A stretch of 64,000 nucleotides of DNA, taken from Populus alba (lineage: Eukaryota; Streptophyta; Magnoliopsida; Malpighiales; Salicaceae). Made by a program: the position numbers and the translations under genes. The notes beneath the pieces were generated by a model. That model saw only the letters and a list, made by a program, of their open reading frames with translations, was not told the origin of the DNA and did not search any database. Below, in pieces: positions 50,738 through 61,378 of this stretch (the first letter of the stretch is position 1; each line of letters begins with the position of its first letter). The stretch spans positions 4,011,493 through 4,075,492 of the forward strand of contig NC_133287.1 in assembly GCF_005239225.2 (NCBI RefSeq), written 5' to 3'.

Positions 50738-50959
50738 TTTAGATCATGATCTAGCTACATTACAAAGAATTATATTTTTTTAAATATAAATAAAAATATT
50801 TAGGATTTCATAATGAGTTTTTTTTTTTTAAAATTAAATAATGCTTGGTTGATTTGATATATCCTATTCAAATTGACAAGTTAACAAGAAGACATGTAAA
50901 GACATTGTTTGATTTAAAATATTTTTCAAAACATCTTTTTTTTTTTAAAATAAACTAAG

Positions 50960-51450
50960 ATGACAAAAAAATTAATCAACCTGAGACAACCAAAGTTAAC
51001 TCGTCAAATCCATGTCCTTCATTATAAGACCATGATAATTTTATAGAAAGCAAATTAAAATAAATTATGAAGTCTAGATCACAATCAACTAAATCTTGAA
51101 GGAAAAATTGAAAAATTCAATACAAAATAAATACAAAAAAAATATTTGAGTGAACTCGAGTTAACCTGCCAAACTCATATTCGGGTTATAAAATTGAGAT
51201 AACCTCATAAAAAACAAACCAAAACAAATTATAAAACTTAATTTTTAATTAACCATTGTTAAAAGATGAATTTAAAAAAACAAATTTAATTAGAAAAAAA
51301 GGTACTAAAAATACTTGAGCTAACCCATTAAATTCGTGACTTGGATTATGAGATTGATATAATTTTATAAAAACAAAATAAATTAAATTATGAAATTTAA
51401 TTACTGTAAATTTAATATTAAAAAAAATCACTTTAATAAACAATGCTTTA
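50960..51450. repeat. Three diverged tandem units of about 160-165 bp
   Basis: Equivalent points lie at 50995 (GTTAACTCGTCAAATC), 51160 (GTTAACCTGCCAAACTC) and 51319 (GCTAACCCATTAAATTC), so spacing is 165 and 159 bp. Each unit continues with a TTATAAGACCATGATAATTT-like segment (TTATAAAATTGAGATAACCT; TTATGAGATTGATATAATTT) and a CAAATTAAAATAAATTATGAAG-like segment. Single copies of the core occur elsewhere in the window. The family is unidentified. Confidence 0.7.
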
Positions 51451-51471
51451 TGAGAAGGCAAACAATGAATT

Positions 51472-51476
<5 letters not shown>

Positions 51477-51515
<39 letters not shown>
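51477..51515. repeat. (TA)n microsatellite
   Basis: About 39 bp of alternating TA immediately right of the 51 kb tandem repeat. Confidence 0.9.
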
Positions 51516-51518
<3 letters not shown>

Positions 51519-51904
51519 GAATTTAATTGATAAAAGTCATATATCTGATATGTAATTGAGAATTGAGTAAATAAATCTAGGGTGAAATTGAGATTTTCCT
51601 TTTTTTTTTTTTTTTTGAAGGAGAGAATAAACATCGTTGCTAGCCTCCTATAAGCCCTGTAAAACGCGGTCTCTCTCTCTCTCCCTCCCCCTCCCCCTCC
51701 TATTTTCAATATCCACGTGACATTAGTTTCTGATACCCCAATATTAATATAATCGGACAACCTTTTTCCATCACTCTCTTTTCATTGTTGTATCACACGC
51801 TCTATGATTTCACTGACCATCACCATTAGCATATCTTAATTACATCCGCGCCAGCATAAGGCTGCTATTGTTTTTAACTTGCAGTGGAACAAATAGAGGA
51901 AGGT

Positions 51905-52335
51905 GTTTGGTAATAAATTAAATAATGTTTTGTATTATCAGGTTTATTAAATAATTAATTTTGAAATATAGTTTTTATATATTTTTTAATTGAGTTTTGT
52001 AAAATATTGTTTATTTTTGTATTTTAAAAACTCTTGTAAAAAATTTAATTTTTTTTATTTTTTTTAAATTGATATATTTTTAGTGTTTTAAGATCATTTT
52101 GACGAGTTGATATCAAAAATAATTTTTTAAAAATAAAAAATATTATTTTAATGAAGTAAAATACACTTTAAAAAACAACCACAAACATATTTCTACCAAA
52201 TATTTTATATATATTTTTTGTTATACATAAAATTTAATCATAATTTTTATCAAATATATATATATATATTTTTAAAATCTATTTTTTTAAACAACAATCA
52301 CAAAAGTTATCTAAAAAAAACTTAGAAACTATAAC
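51905..52335. repeat. AT-rich MITE-like family copy or copies
   Basis: Starts GGTGTTTGGTAATA and includes TTTTAAGATCATTTTGACGAGTTGATATCAAAAATAATTTTTTAAAAATAAAAAATATTATTTTAATG, then AAAAAACAACCACAAACA. The core (52080-52195) aligns well with 37930-38050. Confidence 0.5.
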
Positions 52336-53090
52336 ATCAATATACAATATTTTCTATTGTACGGCGCTGTTGGATAACGCGGTCTGTATTAGAATGGTGC
52401 GGTCGTTAACGCGGTGTCATAATCTTCGGGGGTGGTGGTTGTTAAAGCAGCGACCTATCAACCTCGGATCAGGGCTATGGCTTCCCAATTATTTGATACT
52501 CCCGAGCGAGATCCGTAATCAATTAGTAGGTTCCATCTGTTGAATCTGAAAGCAATGGCGCCTTAACTGCCACCGCATCACTGGGCCCTCGCCGGAGGCA
52601 GGTGTGTGTGTCATAGAATGATGCAGCAGTAAATAGACTGCAGTTTTCGCAGCGGACAGGTGCGTTTAGATATCAGCATGCCCCGATTAATTGCTTTTCG
52701 ATACGAGTAAAATGCTTGAAAAGGGCCTTAACTCTAATCTTCTTCAAGCCTGGTAAGATTTAGGGTTTCCATGCGGTCATCATCTGCATTGTAATTGATA
52801 TTCATCTCCAGAAACTAGCGTATAGGGTGCGTATGATCAGCTCCTCCGAATGCACGTACGCCTGCTATACTTTAAATCCAATCAACGTCGAACGGAGATG
52901 GGTCCTCAAGCTAGCAGTTTTGTGGGAAACCTCGAATACGACATTACATGATTTATTTGGACATTACCTCTACCTGCTGATACAATGGAGCCCAAATGTT
53001 CACACCAGCGCACTGCACGTTAAATCTTTCACGTCGTCATTAATGTTGTTAAAAGCTACACGAGCACTCAATTGATTGACTTGGTTTCAA
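52336..53090. other. GC-richer low-copy island, function unknown
   Basis: Composition changes sharply from the flanking repeats. It contains GGATAACGCGGTCTG and GTCGTTAACGCGGTGTC (52374-52425), a telo-box complement TTAGGGTTT (52759-52768), and an 82-codon plus frame (52827-53075) without a known domain. It does not look like plastid or mitochondrial DNA that I recognise. It may be a promoter plus first exon of a lost gene or a noncoding RNA locus. Confidence 0.3.
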
Positions 53091-53154
53091 TATATTTTTA
53101 ATTATTTATTATTTATTTATTTATATATATATGTGAAGGGCATGGTAAGTCAAT

Positions 53155-53335
53155 AGCATTATTATTAATGTAAATGTTTGGCTAGTTTATATATATTTTT
53201 TACTAATTTTATGAGTTTTGAAGTTAATGATTATATAAGCTTTTAATGATTTTAAAGTTTATTGAACTCAAACTTATAATTTTTAAAAAATAAATTTAGA
53301 ATCTAATTATTTAAATTATATATTTCAGAAAAACC
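53155..53335 (-). mobile_element. SINE-like element, minus orientation
   Basis: Read on the minus strand: AAGTTTGAGTTCAATAAAC (box-B-like, complement of about 53258-53276), AAAAGCTTATATAATCATTAACTTC, AACTCATAAAATTAG, then ACATTAATAATAATG as the tail. The order and motifs match the plus-strand copies. Confidence 0.55.
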
Positions 53336-53635
53336 CTTTTATTTTATACAAAAATATGAACATGTACACAGACTCCAAATTGACAATATAAAAAAAATGT
53401 CTTTTATGTTTTGTAGAGCAACGACGGTAGAGGCACTAGTCGTATGGCTGCCCACAATTTCCAAATTTCACAGTGCAGAATCAGTAAGATCCACATTTCC
53501 CAATAATTCTCCTGCCAGAGATTTCACTAAAAACCAAGACCCCACCGCAAGGTATCCACGCGTCCAAATTGACTTCATATTTCATGTACAAACCTAAGAA
53601 CAAGGAAAACTTTCGTTGGTGTTTTTTCTTTCTCA

Positions 53636-53815
53636 TCAAGCAGCTGTTTATTTTTTTATGATTTAAAAGTATTTTTGAAAAAAATTAAAATTTTTTATTT
53701 ATTTTAAATTAATATTTTTAAATCATTTTATATGATAATATTAAAAATATTTTTAAAAAAATAAAAAATATTATTTTAATAAATTTCCAATCATAAAACA
53801 TACTAAAAAACAAAT
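53636..53815. repeat. AT-rich MITE-like family copy
   Basis: CAGCTGTTTATTTTTTTATG.., TTTTTAAATCATTTTATATGATAATATTAAAAATATTTTTAAAAAAATAAAAAATATTATTTTAAT, CATAAAACATACTAAAAAAC. Good match to 37930-38050. Confidence 0.5.
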
Positions 53816-54345
53816 CCTATTACATTCCTAAAAACCCAGAAATATTACAGAATCTCGTGGTCGTTGTTGCATGATTTAAACTAATTTGGGCGGCTAGGAA
53901 TGGAGGAAGCATCAGGCATTGATGTAGATAATGTGAAAGATTTGACAACATAACATTATTATTAATTTTTTTTAATGTCGTTTGATGACTCCCCAGACAT
54001 GAAAAACATTGACTAGTCAAGCAGGCACCTTCCCTCCCGCCTCCCTCTAGCGTGTTGACAGGCAAAGCCTACATGAAACACATTGACCTGCAGGGGTCCC
54101 CTTGCGTTTTGACAAGCAAGTACAAGCACCCATTTTTGTGGCTGCATTTGAATGTCAGAAATTGCTGCCCGATCAGATAATTCGGCTCTTTAATAGTCGA
54201 CTCGTTTTTATTTTTTATTTTTTTTTTGGTTTTAATAGCCAACGGTATTGGAATACCAGTTTGTGCATAGCATGCTTGGAATCCTTGTAATAATTGAGTC
54301 ATAACCATGCCAATTGCCATCCACACATTGATTATCTATTTTTAT
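53816..54345. other. Low-copy-looking intergenic DNA, no gene called
   Basis: Balanced composition; minus frames at 53820-54065 and 54069-54326 have no recognisable domain. Confidence 0.35.
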
Positions 54346-54349
54346 TTAT

Positions 54350-54490
54350 TTTTAGATTAATTCTCTTAATGTTTTCAGATTGATTTTATATGTTGACATG
54401 AAAACAAAAAAAATATTATTTCGATTCATTTCCATTTAAAAAACACTTTGAAAAGTAACTAATACCAAAATACTAAACAAACTCTTAAAA
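54350..54490. repeat. AT-rich MITE-like family copy
   Basis: TTTTCAGATTGATTTTATATGTTGACATGAAAACAAAAAAAATATTATTTCGATTCATTTCC, AAAAAACACTTTGAAAAGTAACTAATACCAAA, AAACAAACTC, in family order. Confidence 0.4.
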
Positions 54491-54611
54491 AAAAATCCAA
54501 TTTCCATGAAAATAATTAATTAATACATTTAAAAATAAAAAATACAGCACTTCTATGTTATTTCATAAAATTATAAAAATATTAAAAACTATCATATTTA
54601 ACTTTTCATAC

Positions 54612-54762
54612 AAGGAGCTTTTATTTTTCAATATGTTGAAATAGAGTTACATAATATTTATTTATAGTAAACACTAAACTACCTAAGAAAACCTTGTAGC
54701 CCAAAAAATCCTAACCATTTAATGATTATTAATAATTTTCCTATAAGCCATAAACTACAACA
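54612..54762 (-). repeat. 3' LTR remnant of the copia element
   Basis: In element sense it begins TGTTGTAGTTTATGGC directly after the polypurine tract. It lacks about 160 bp found in the middle of the 5' LTR and its last about 105 bp, so it is internally deleted and truncated. No target-site duplication can be tested. Confidence 0.7.
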
Positions 54763-54770
54763 ATCTCCAC
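54763..54770 (-). other. Polypurine tract of the copia element
   Basis: Minus-strand GTGGAGAT immediately precedes the 3' LTR start TGTTGTAG. This is the usual position for plus-strand priming. Confidence 0.6.
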
Positions 54771-54849
54771 ATTGTCGGATATCCACCCTGTACGAGAAAA
54801 GTAAGGAAAACTCCACCCGAGATAATAGGTTGAGACGTCTCTCATTTAG

Positions 54850-55200
54850 TATTTGAAGACATTAATTAAGTGTAAGCAATATTAGTGGTAACAAGCTTTG
54901 TTAACATGTCTGAATTCTTAGAAGTGTGAACTTTTTCAAGCAACAATTCACTGGAAGAAACCAATTCCTTGATCTTATGAAACCTCACATCTATGTGCTT
55001 AGTTTTTGTATGATACATTTGGTTCTTTGCCAAGTAAATAGCACGCTGGCTATCATAATGCAACTGAACTATACTTTATGGAATACCCAGCTCCTTGACC
55101 AAACCTGTAAGCCACAAGACTTCCTTGCCAGCCTCAACCACTGCTATATATTCTAATTCAGTGGTAGATAGTGCAACCAGAGATTGAACTATATAATTCC
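54850..55200 (-). pseudogene. copia RNase H remnant
   Basis: Minus-strand ALSTTELEYIAVVEAGKE (55172-55119 region), then HYDSQRAIYLAKNQMYHTKT and KHIDVRFHKIKELV (55063 leftward), the usual end of copia Pol, with a stop between the two parts. The frame ends at 54866. Confidence 0.75.
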
Positions 55201-55479
55201 AACAAATAAGCCCCCTACCAGAGTAAATACATAACTAGTGGTAGACCTCCTAACATTCAAATCCCTTGTATAGTCCACACATATATATACAACATATGAA
55301 GGACCATCATGTTGTTTGCTAAACATGATAACATAGTCTATAATACCTTCCAAGTATATGAAGATCCACTTAACTGCTTCCTAATGCTATCATCTCGGAT
55401 TTGATAGAAACTTGCTCATTGCATTGACTGTGTGTGTAAAATCTAGTCTTATACAAACCATAACATACATTAAACACCT

Positions 55480-55781
55480 CATTGTACTAGCATAAAGAAT
55501 CCTTTGAATCTTAGACAAATCTAGTCTTAAAATGATTTGCTAAAGGTATACTTAATGGTTTTGCATTGTCCATGATGAACATTTCCAACACTTTTTCAAT
55601 ATAGCTATATTGAGATAACCATAATCTCCACCATAATCTCCTAGTAGTTCTATCTCTATTAATCTTCATCACAAGAATCTTCTTAGCTGTACCCAAATCC
55701 TTTATACCAAGTTCTCTACTCAACAAAGTCTTCAACTTGTTGACATCTCTTATACTCTTTGCAACAATCAAAATAGCATCC

Positions 55782-55828
<47 letters not shown>

Positions 55829-56200
55829 TCATCATCAAGGCTCTTTACGTAAAAACAACAGTTATGCTCATTTTTTTTGTAGCTAATCCTGATCATGTAG
55901 GAGTTAAATTACTTGTATCATTGTCTTTGAGACTATTTGAGTCCATAAAGTGATTTCCTTAATTTATAGAATAAGTGTTCCTATCCAGGTTGACTAAAAC
56001 CTTATAGCTGTACCGTGTAAATTTACTCCTCCAAATCATCATGAAGAAAAGTTGTCTTGACATCCATATGCTCTAACTGTATATAAAAATGAGACACCAA
56101 ACTTAACATTACCCTAATAAAAGTATGTTTGATTACAGAGAAAAATATCTCATCATAATTAACCTTTTTATTTTATAAGTAACCCTTTACTACTAGATGA
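55480..56200 (-). pseudogene. copia reverse transcriptase remnant
   Basis: 55783-55511 reads DAILIVAKS, LSRELGIKDLGTAKKIL and YIEKVLEMF, the region after the RT catalytic motif. The catalytic motif itself reads YMDA where the family has YVDD, and a (TA)n/(TG)n microsatellite (55782-55822) replaces the hydrophobic residues just before it. Upstream coding (to about 56200) is fragmented. Confidence 0.7.
55782..55822. repeat. (AT)8(TG)13 compound microsatellite inside the RT region
   Basis: 16 bp of AT followed by about 26 bp of TG on the plus strand. It lies exactly at the RT catalytic motif and its length breaks the frame between the flanking coding blocks. Confidence 0.85.
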
Positions 56201-56699
56201 GCCTTGAAATTCTTACTTTTTTTTTTCTTTTTGATATTGCTTTTTTCTTTTTATACACCTATTCACATCTTATCTCCCTCTTCCTCTTTGAAAGTTCAAC
56301 CAACTCTTATGCGTGGTTCTTATATAGAGACTTCATTTTTTTATTCCATAACACCTACCAATTTATATTTATCTTGACTGTGTAATGCCTCCTAAAAAGT
56401 AGTAGAATTCCTACTACTAGTAATACATGTATAAAAGATCAAATCTTTAAAACCATACCTGATGGGTGGTGACTTGATGGTGCATTTGGGCTTTCCTAAA
56501 GCTATATTATCATGTTGATCTTCTGAACTAGAACTCCTTGAATTCTCAAAGGTTTATTCCTTAATATGAGTATCTAGATCCACCCCTACCTCATTATCAT
56601 TATTGCTATAATTTTTTAGCACTTGTTTCTTTTCTTCTTGAGTACACTGTAACATGATTTTTTCATTAAAAACAATATCTCTACTGATCACCACCTTGT

Positions 56700-57635
56700 T
56701 TGCCTTTAGATTTTAAAGCTTGAAACCTTTAACCCCTTTCTAATACCCCCTAGAAAGATACACTATTTAGACTTCACATTAAGCTTTAACCCCTTATCAT
56801 TAAAAACTTGCACATAGGTTGGACATCCAAGCACTCTCAAACCATAGTAGTTTATTAGACTCCTTGTCTATATCTCTTATGCTACTTTCCCATGTAATGT
56901 TACCCTATGTGATTTTTTAATAAAGAAACATGCTATAATTTATTGCTTCTGCATAAGAGTTCTTAGCAAGCCTTGTATTCTGTATTCAGTATGAGACACC
57001 TTGTTTTTTTTAAATTGTGGTGTCTTGCGTACTGTGAAGTGTATCTTAATCACATGTTGCTCCCACAACTCCATGAATTTTAAATTTATGTACTCAATAT
57101 TATTATCTGACCTATGGCATTTGATCTTCCTTCCTGTCTGATTTTCTATTTATGTTTTTCATACCTTGAACTTGGCAAATGTTTTTGACTTATATTGTAT
57201 AAAGTACACCTAAACCTTTCGTGAATATTCATAAATGAAAATCACAAAATATATTTATCCTCAACATGATACTAGCCTTATCGAACCCCAAACATTTGTA
57301 TGAACATAGTCAAGAATTTTCTTTGTCTTGTGTGTGGCTGTCTTGGACTGCATCTTATTATATTTTCCAAGAACTCAATACTTGCAAAAATTAAGTTTGC
57401 ATGTTTTGACACCCTTCAATAAATTCTTCTTATGAATCTCCATTATCTTACGCTCATCCATATGGCCTACTTGTTTGTGCCACAAGACTATGCTATCTGT
57501 CTCAAATTCTATGACTATAGCTCCACCTATAAATGTGGTACCTAACAGTTTATAAATATTTCTCTGCAATCTTTGTCCCTTTATGATTGTCATAGCACAT
57601 TTACTCACTTTTAGACTTGAAGCTAAACCCATCAC
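56700..57635 (-). pseudogene. copia GAG-pre-integrase and integrase remnant
   Basis: 57635-57375 reads LYKLLGTTFIGG, then LWHKQVGHMDERKI and NLLKGVKTCKLNFCKY, the pre-integrase zinc-binding region (H..H..C..C). The integrase core downstream is too shifted to read in one frame. Confidence 0.65.
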
Positions 57636-57767
57636 AGTCTAAAATGCCTAATGAAATCAGATTCTTTCTCAAATCTAGTATACGCCTAATATCACACAAA
57701 GTTATAACAACACCATTAAACATTTTAATTTTGATATTTCCTATTCCAATATCTTTGGATGGATGAT

Positions 57768-57950
57768 CTAATCCCTTAGAATAGAACTAGAATTAACTAA
57801 CCTGTAGTTGTTTAACCAATATTTATTGGGAGTCATATGATAAGTAAATGTCGAATCCAATATCCAAGAATTTGTAGGATGATCCGAACTAGATGAAATA
57901 AAAAGCATGTCTTCATCACCACTCTCTAAATCTTCTTCCACTACATTCAC
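57768..57950 (-). pseudogene. copia protease remnant
   Basis: A minus-strand frame with SWILDSTFTYHMTP. The catalytic Asp-Ser-Gly of copia proteases reads Asp-Ser-Thr here, so the active-site glycine is lost. An acidic DEDMLFISSSSD lead-in precedes it, as in the family. Confidence 0.7.
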
Positions 57951-57999
57951 AGACTTTGATGAACCCTCTTTGTACTCTGCACCTCCCTTATTTTTCTTT

Positions 58000-58735
58000 G
58001 GACATTCTTATTTTATGTGCCCTGTTTTTCCACAATTATAACACCATATATCTTTCCTCTTCCTGGATTTGGACCGAGCTTTGTTGTTCCTCGATTAGTT
58101 CTAGGACTTGTTCTTCCATGCTCTTGATTACTCCTCTCCATTAGCCCTTTGTCTTGTGAATTTTCATTGCCAACTTTCTTCTTCATATTAAAGGTTAATA
58201 AGGCACTTGTGATTGTTTCAATATGAAAGTTTATTTCCTCTATTTCAGAATTGTAACCAAATTTTCATACATAGGATAAGTAGGTTGAGAATTTAGTAAC
58301 ATCAACACCTTATCTTCGTGGTTGAACTTCATATCAATTCGTTTTAAATTGCTAACAATCTAATTGAACATATTGATATGCTAATTCAAATTTGTACCCT
58401 CTAGCATCTTAAGACCAAACAATTTATGTTTAAGATAAAGTTTGTTCAACAATGACCTAGACATATATTGACTTTCCAATTTTGTTTAAACTACCACCGA
58501 TGATTCCTCATCCATGACATGATACATCATGTTATTATCTAGAAAAAGCTTATTAGTTGCCACAAGCCTCGCTTTAAGTTCCTGTCAATCTATATCATTC
58601 ATGCCTTTTGGTTGTTGTCTATATAACACTTTTACCATACCCACTGCATCAACAAATCCTTCACCCTCATTTGCTAATCCAAAATTGCATGATCCATCAA
58701 ACTTGATCATGTTAAATTTTTACAAAAGAAATCCC
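58000..58735 (-). pseudogene. copia gag with zinc knuckle, broken
   Basis: From about 58720 the minus strand reads FDGSCNFGL, then ATNKLFLDNNMMYHVMDEES, SLLNKLYLKHKLFGLKM and NSQPTYPMYENLV, typical of the copia Gag (UBN2) domain. At least four in-frame stops interrupt it. The zinc knuckle (58060-58003) has the spacing C-x2-C-x4-H-x4-C (CYNCGKTGHIK..C) with a stop between the His and the last Cys. Confidence 0.75.
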
Positions 58736-58750
58736 TGACATCATAAACAA

Positions 58751-58764
58751 GTTCTAATACTAAT
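58751..58764 (-). other. Primer-binding site of the copia element
   Basis: Minus-strand ATTAGTATTAGAAC directly follows the LTR end ACAACA. It resembles the copia consensus TGGTATCAGAGC that pairs with initiator methionine tRNA, with a few mutations. Confidence 0.65.
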
Positions 58765-59180
58765 TGTTGTGGAAAAACTTGTAGAATTATTGATGAATAT
58801 TGTAATAGAAGAGAAATCAGAAAGAACACAAGATTTAATGTGGTTCGACAATATGCTTACATCCACATGAGTGATGAGCTTTTATTTTTTATTATATCGG
58901 AATAGGGTTACATAATATGTATTTATTGTAAACCTTAAACTGCACAAGAAAACCTAGCCGTTTAAGGAATCTTGACCATCCAAGAAGTATTAATAATTTT
59001 TTTTAATATCCCTTTACCGTACTATATAAACATTTCTCATGCACCCTTAATCTATCAATCATCTCTAGTAACAAAACAAGAAATAAATCCCAACCCCCTA
59101 ATCTAGTTGCACTCCCTAACTCATTAATCATTTCACTTTGCTCCACTCTATCATTTGACTAGGAGCCACAAACTACAATG
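58765..59180 (-). repeat. 5' LTR of the copia element
   Basis: About 416 bp. In element sense it ends TTTTCCACAACA next to the primer-binding site. Its inner part (58871-59000) matches the 3' LTR remnant (GAGCTTTTATTTTT, GGGTTACATAATAT, AAGAAAACCT). The outer end reads GTAGTTTGTGGCTCC, matching GTAGTTTATGGCTTA of the other LTR, but the terminal TG is mutated, so the exact outer base is uncertain by a few bases. Confidence 0.75.
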
Positions 59181-60005
59181 TTATTGATACGCCATTTTAC
59201 AATTTTTTTACATATACTCTCTTTTTTATATTATAAATCATTTATCTAATGAGTTTTAATTAAAATTATTGTAGAAAAACCCATAACTATATATAAATAC
59301 CCGAACTTTATGAAACAATTTAATTAATCATAATATATTTAAATATTAAAAAAGAATATAACAATATTAAATTATCTAAATGTAAATTATACATCTATTT
59401 AATATACGTATATTTTCTATACGATTTTTTTAAATGACCATTATATATTTATTTAATACAATTATGCTTCTTTTATATTTTCTATATAACTTTTTGAATA
59501 GTTTTTTTTCCTCTTTTCCTAATATGTGTCTTATGTAACTCTTTTTTTTTTTCTCTATGTTTCTTATATTTCTTTTCTTTTTTGATTCAATAACCAGTCT
59601 TGTGATTTTCATATAACATATTTTAAACATATTTTCTATGCAACTTCCTTTTTCACATACAAAAAAACATTTTTTTTTAACACCATGTATTTTTTTCAAA
59701 AACCATCATAGAAAAACATTTGATTTTAAGCATATGTCTCAAGACCATAGAATTTTGTTTTTCTCAATCCATCATGGAAAAACGTCATTTTACTTTATTT
59801 AATAAAAAAAGACTACATTGCTAGTCAATCCCTCTATAATTTTAAGCCATGGATATTGTATTTGTTAATATCTGATCTTGAATATAATTTATGAATATAA
59901 AATTATAATATAAAAATGTTTAGTAAAACTTGAATAATTCATATACAACGCACATGTTTAAAAATAAATCTTTGACCAAACAATAATTTTGCAATAAATA
60001 CAAGA
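59181..60005. other. AT-rich intergenic DNA, nothing recognised
   Basis: Two CATCATGGAAAAAC-like segments (59703-59720, 59768-59783) are a short local repeat. The Lys-rich minus frame at 59430-59699 is low complexity. Confidence 0.45.
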
Positions 60006-60007
60006 TG

Positions 60008-60096
60008 TGGTAAGTGGGATTTGAACTATTAATCTCGTGAATAAGCATTTTATGAGAAACTCACGTACTATTATACCAACCCGTTATTCACGTTGA
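60008..60096 (-). mobile_element. tRNA-derived SINE head
   Basis: On the minus strand GGTTGGTATAATAGTACG (A-box-like, near 60091-60070) is followed about 45 nt later by GTTCAAATCC (60026-60017), a perfect match to the box B consensus GTTCRANNCC. The ends do not pair as an acceptor stem, and the anticodon arm is not well formed, so it is a SINE head or tRNA relic rather than a working tRNA. The body would continue leftward; its tail is not defined. Confidence 0.5.
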
Positions 60097-60474
60097 ACAT
60101 AGAGATTAGTGTGAATGTGAACCCTAATGTATGTTAATTCTGTATTTACAATAATTATAAAAGTTACAGATAATTATTAATCTCGAGGGGCAATTAACCA
60201 ATAGATGTCAAAGGGAAAGCAAGGCTGCTATGGTAGCCTTGCCCCCTCGAGTCAACAAAAGCATTTTGCTTGCAGAACATCCATGGAAGAAGCGGAAGTG
60301 GAAAAACTTTACTCAACGTGCTAACTTATGAACTTGAACACGAAAACTTGAAAAAGTTAGGACAAGATTCTTTTTTTAAAGTCTAACCACCACGTTTTTT
60401 TTCTTCCCAATTTCCCGTAATTAAGAAATTCTACTAGATAGAATGATATCCATGTATTTTAATGTTTGAGAGTG

Positions 60475-60580
60475 TGATAGTTTTTAATTTTAAGAGTATA
60501 TTTTACTTGAAAAAACATTAAATTATGTTTTTTTATATAATTTTAACATGTCAATATCAAAAATAATTTTTTTTTAAAGA

Positions 60581-60619
<39 letters not shown>

Positions 60620-60640
60620 GAAAAAACACTTACAAACATA
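60475..60640. repeat. AT-rich MITE-like family copy with internal (TA)n
   Basis: GTGTGATAGTTTTTAATTTTAAGAG, TTTTAACATGTCAATATCAAAAATAATTTTTTTTTAAAG, then (TA)n at 60584-60615 and AAAAAACACTTACAAACA. Confidence 0.45.
60584..60615. repeat. (TA)n microsatellite
   Basis: About 32 bp of alternating TA within the MITE-like copy. Confidence 0.9.
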
Positions 60641-61195
60641 AGACACGAACACAATGTATGGAAGGGGGAGTTTTATTTAATGTTCGGTCCTAATTGAAGA
60701 AAATATATTTTGTTAAAAAGGGGAAAACTCTTTTATATTCGGGGCAAAATGAAGCCACCTGTAATTTTAGACAACAAGTAATGATGAGAATTAAAAAGGT
60801 TTATTGATGTTTATGATTCAAGAATTTATGAAGCTATCTATATATTATTTAAGCTTGTTGCCCACAAAATCTAGAATGCTTTATTAACAACTTTCTACTA
60901 TAGAAATTATGAATTCTAAGTTTTCATCCTAAACCAAAAGACCTCCGTTGCCACACGACATGGAAAGTCCCTATCTAAATATTACATAGAGCTAAGGTTT
61001 TTTCAAAGTTAGACCACGATGACAGAATTGTCTTGAAAGATACTAATGACGTTGAAACGTAATAGAATTCCATCGAATGGGTAAGGATACATGTATTTCT
61101 TGCTGGATACTGTATAATGACTTTGAACAAGTTCGTGGAGAGATTTTACATAAAGAACTTTGAAGGATTTCCGTTTTGGTCTGATGATAGGTATG

Positions 61196-61378
61196 AGAGT
61201 GTTTCAAAATGTGTTCGTAGTTATTTTTTAAAATATTTTTCATTCATAAAAATATATCAACAATATTTTTTTAATTTTTTAAAATTATTTTTGAAATCAG
61301 CACATTAAAATTATTTAAAACAAAAAATATTTTAATTTTTTTTTAAAAAAATTATTTTACCAAACGACCTCGTACCGC
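61196..61378. repeat. AT-rich MITE-like family copy
   Basis: GAGTGTTTCAAAATGTGTTCG, AAAATTATTTTTGAAATCAGCACATTAAAATTATTTAAAACAAAAAAT, and a right end TTACCAAACGACC. Its left and right ends (GTGTTT.. / ..CAAACG) look like the family termini. Confidence 0.5.

Larger units (their letters stand above)
54612..59180 (-). mobile_element. Degenerate Ty1-copia LTR retrotransposon (minus strand)
   Basis: Read right to left it has a 5' LTR (59180-58765), a primer-binding site (58764-58751), gag with zinc knuckle, protease, integrase, reverse transcriptase, RNase H, a polypurine tract (54770-54763) and a truncated 3' LTR (54762-54612). The integrase-before-RT order defines Ty1-copia. All frames carry stops and shifts, so it is dead. 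Several stops fall where the family has Gln (CAG to TAG) or Trp (TGG to TGA or TAA), a pattern expected from deamination of methylated cytosine. No intact polyprotein remains. The family name within Ty1-copia cannot be given without a library search. Confidence 0.9.

Noticed and set aside
52336..53090. Organelle DNA insertion
   Set aside because: The composition suggested it, but no plastid or mitochondrial gene is recognisable by eye.
60008..60096. Functional tRNA gene
   Set aside because: Good box B but no paired acceptor stem and a poor anticodon arm.
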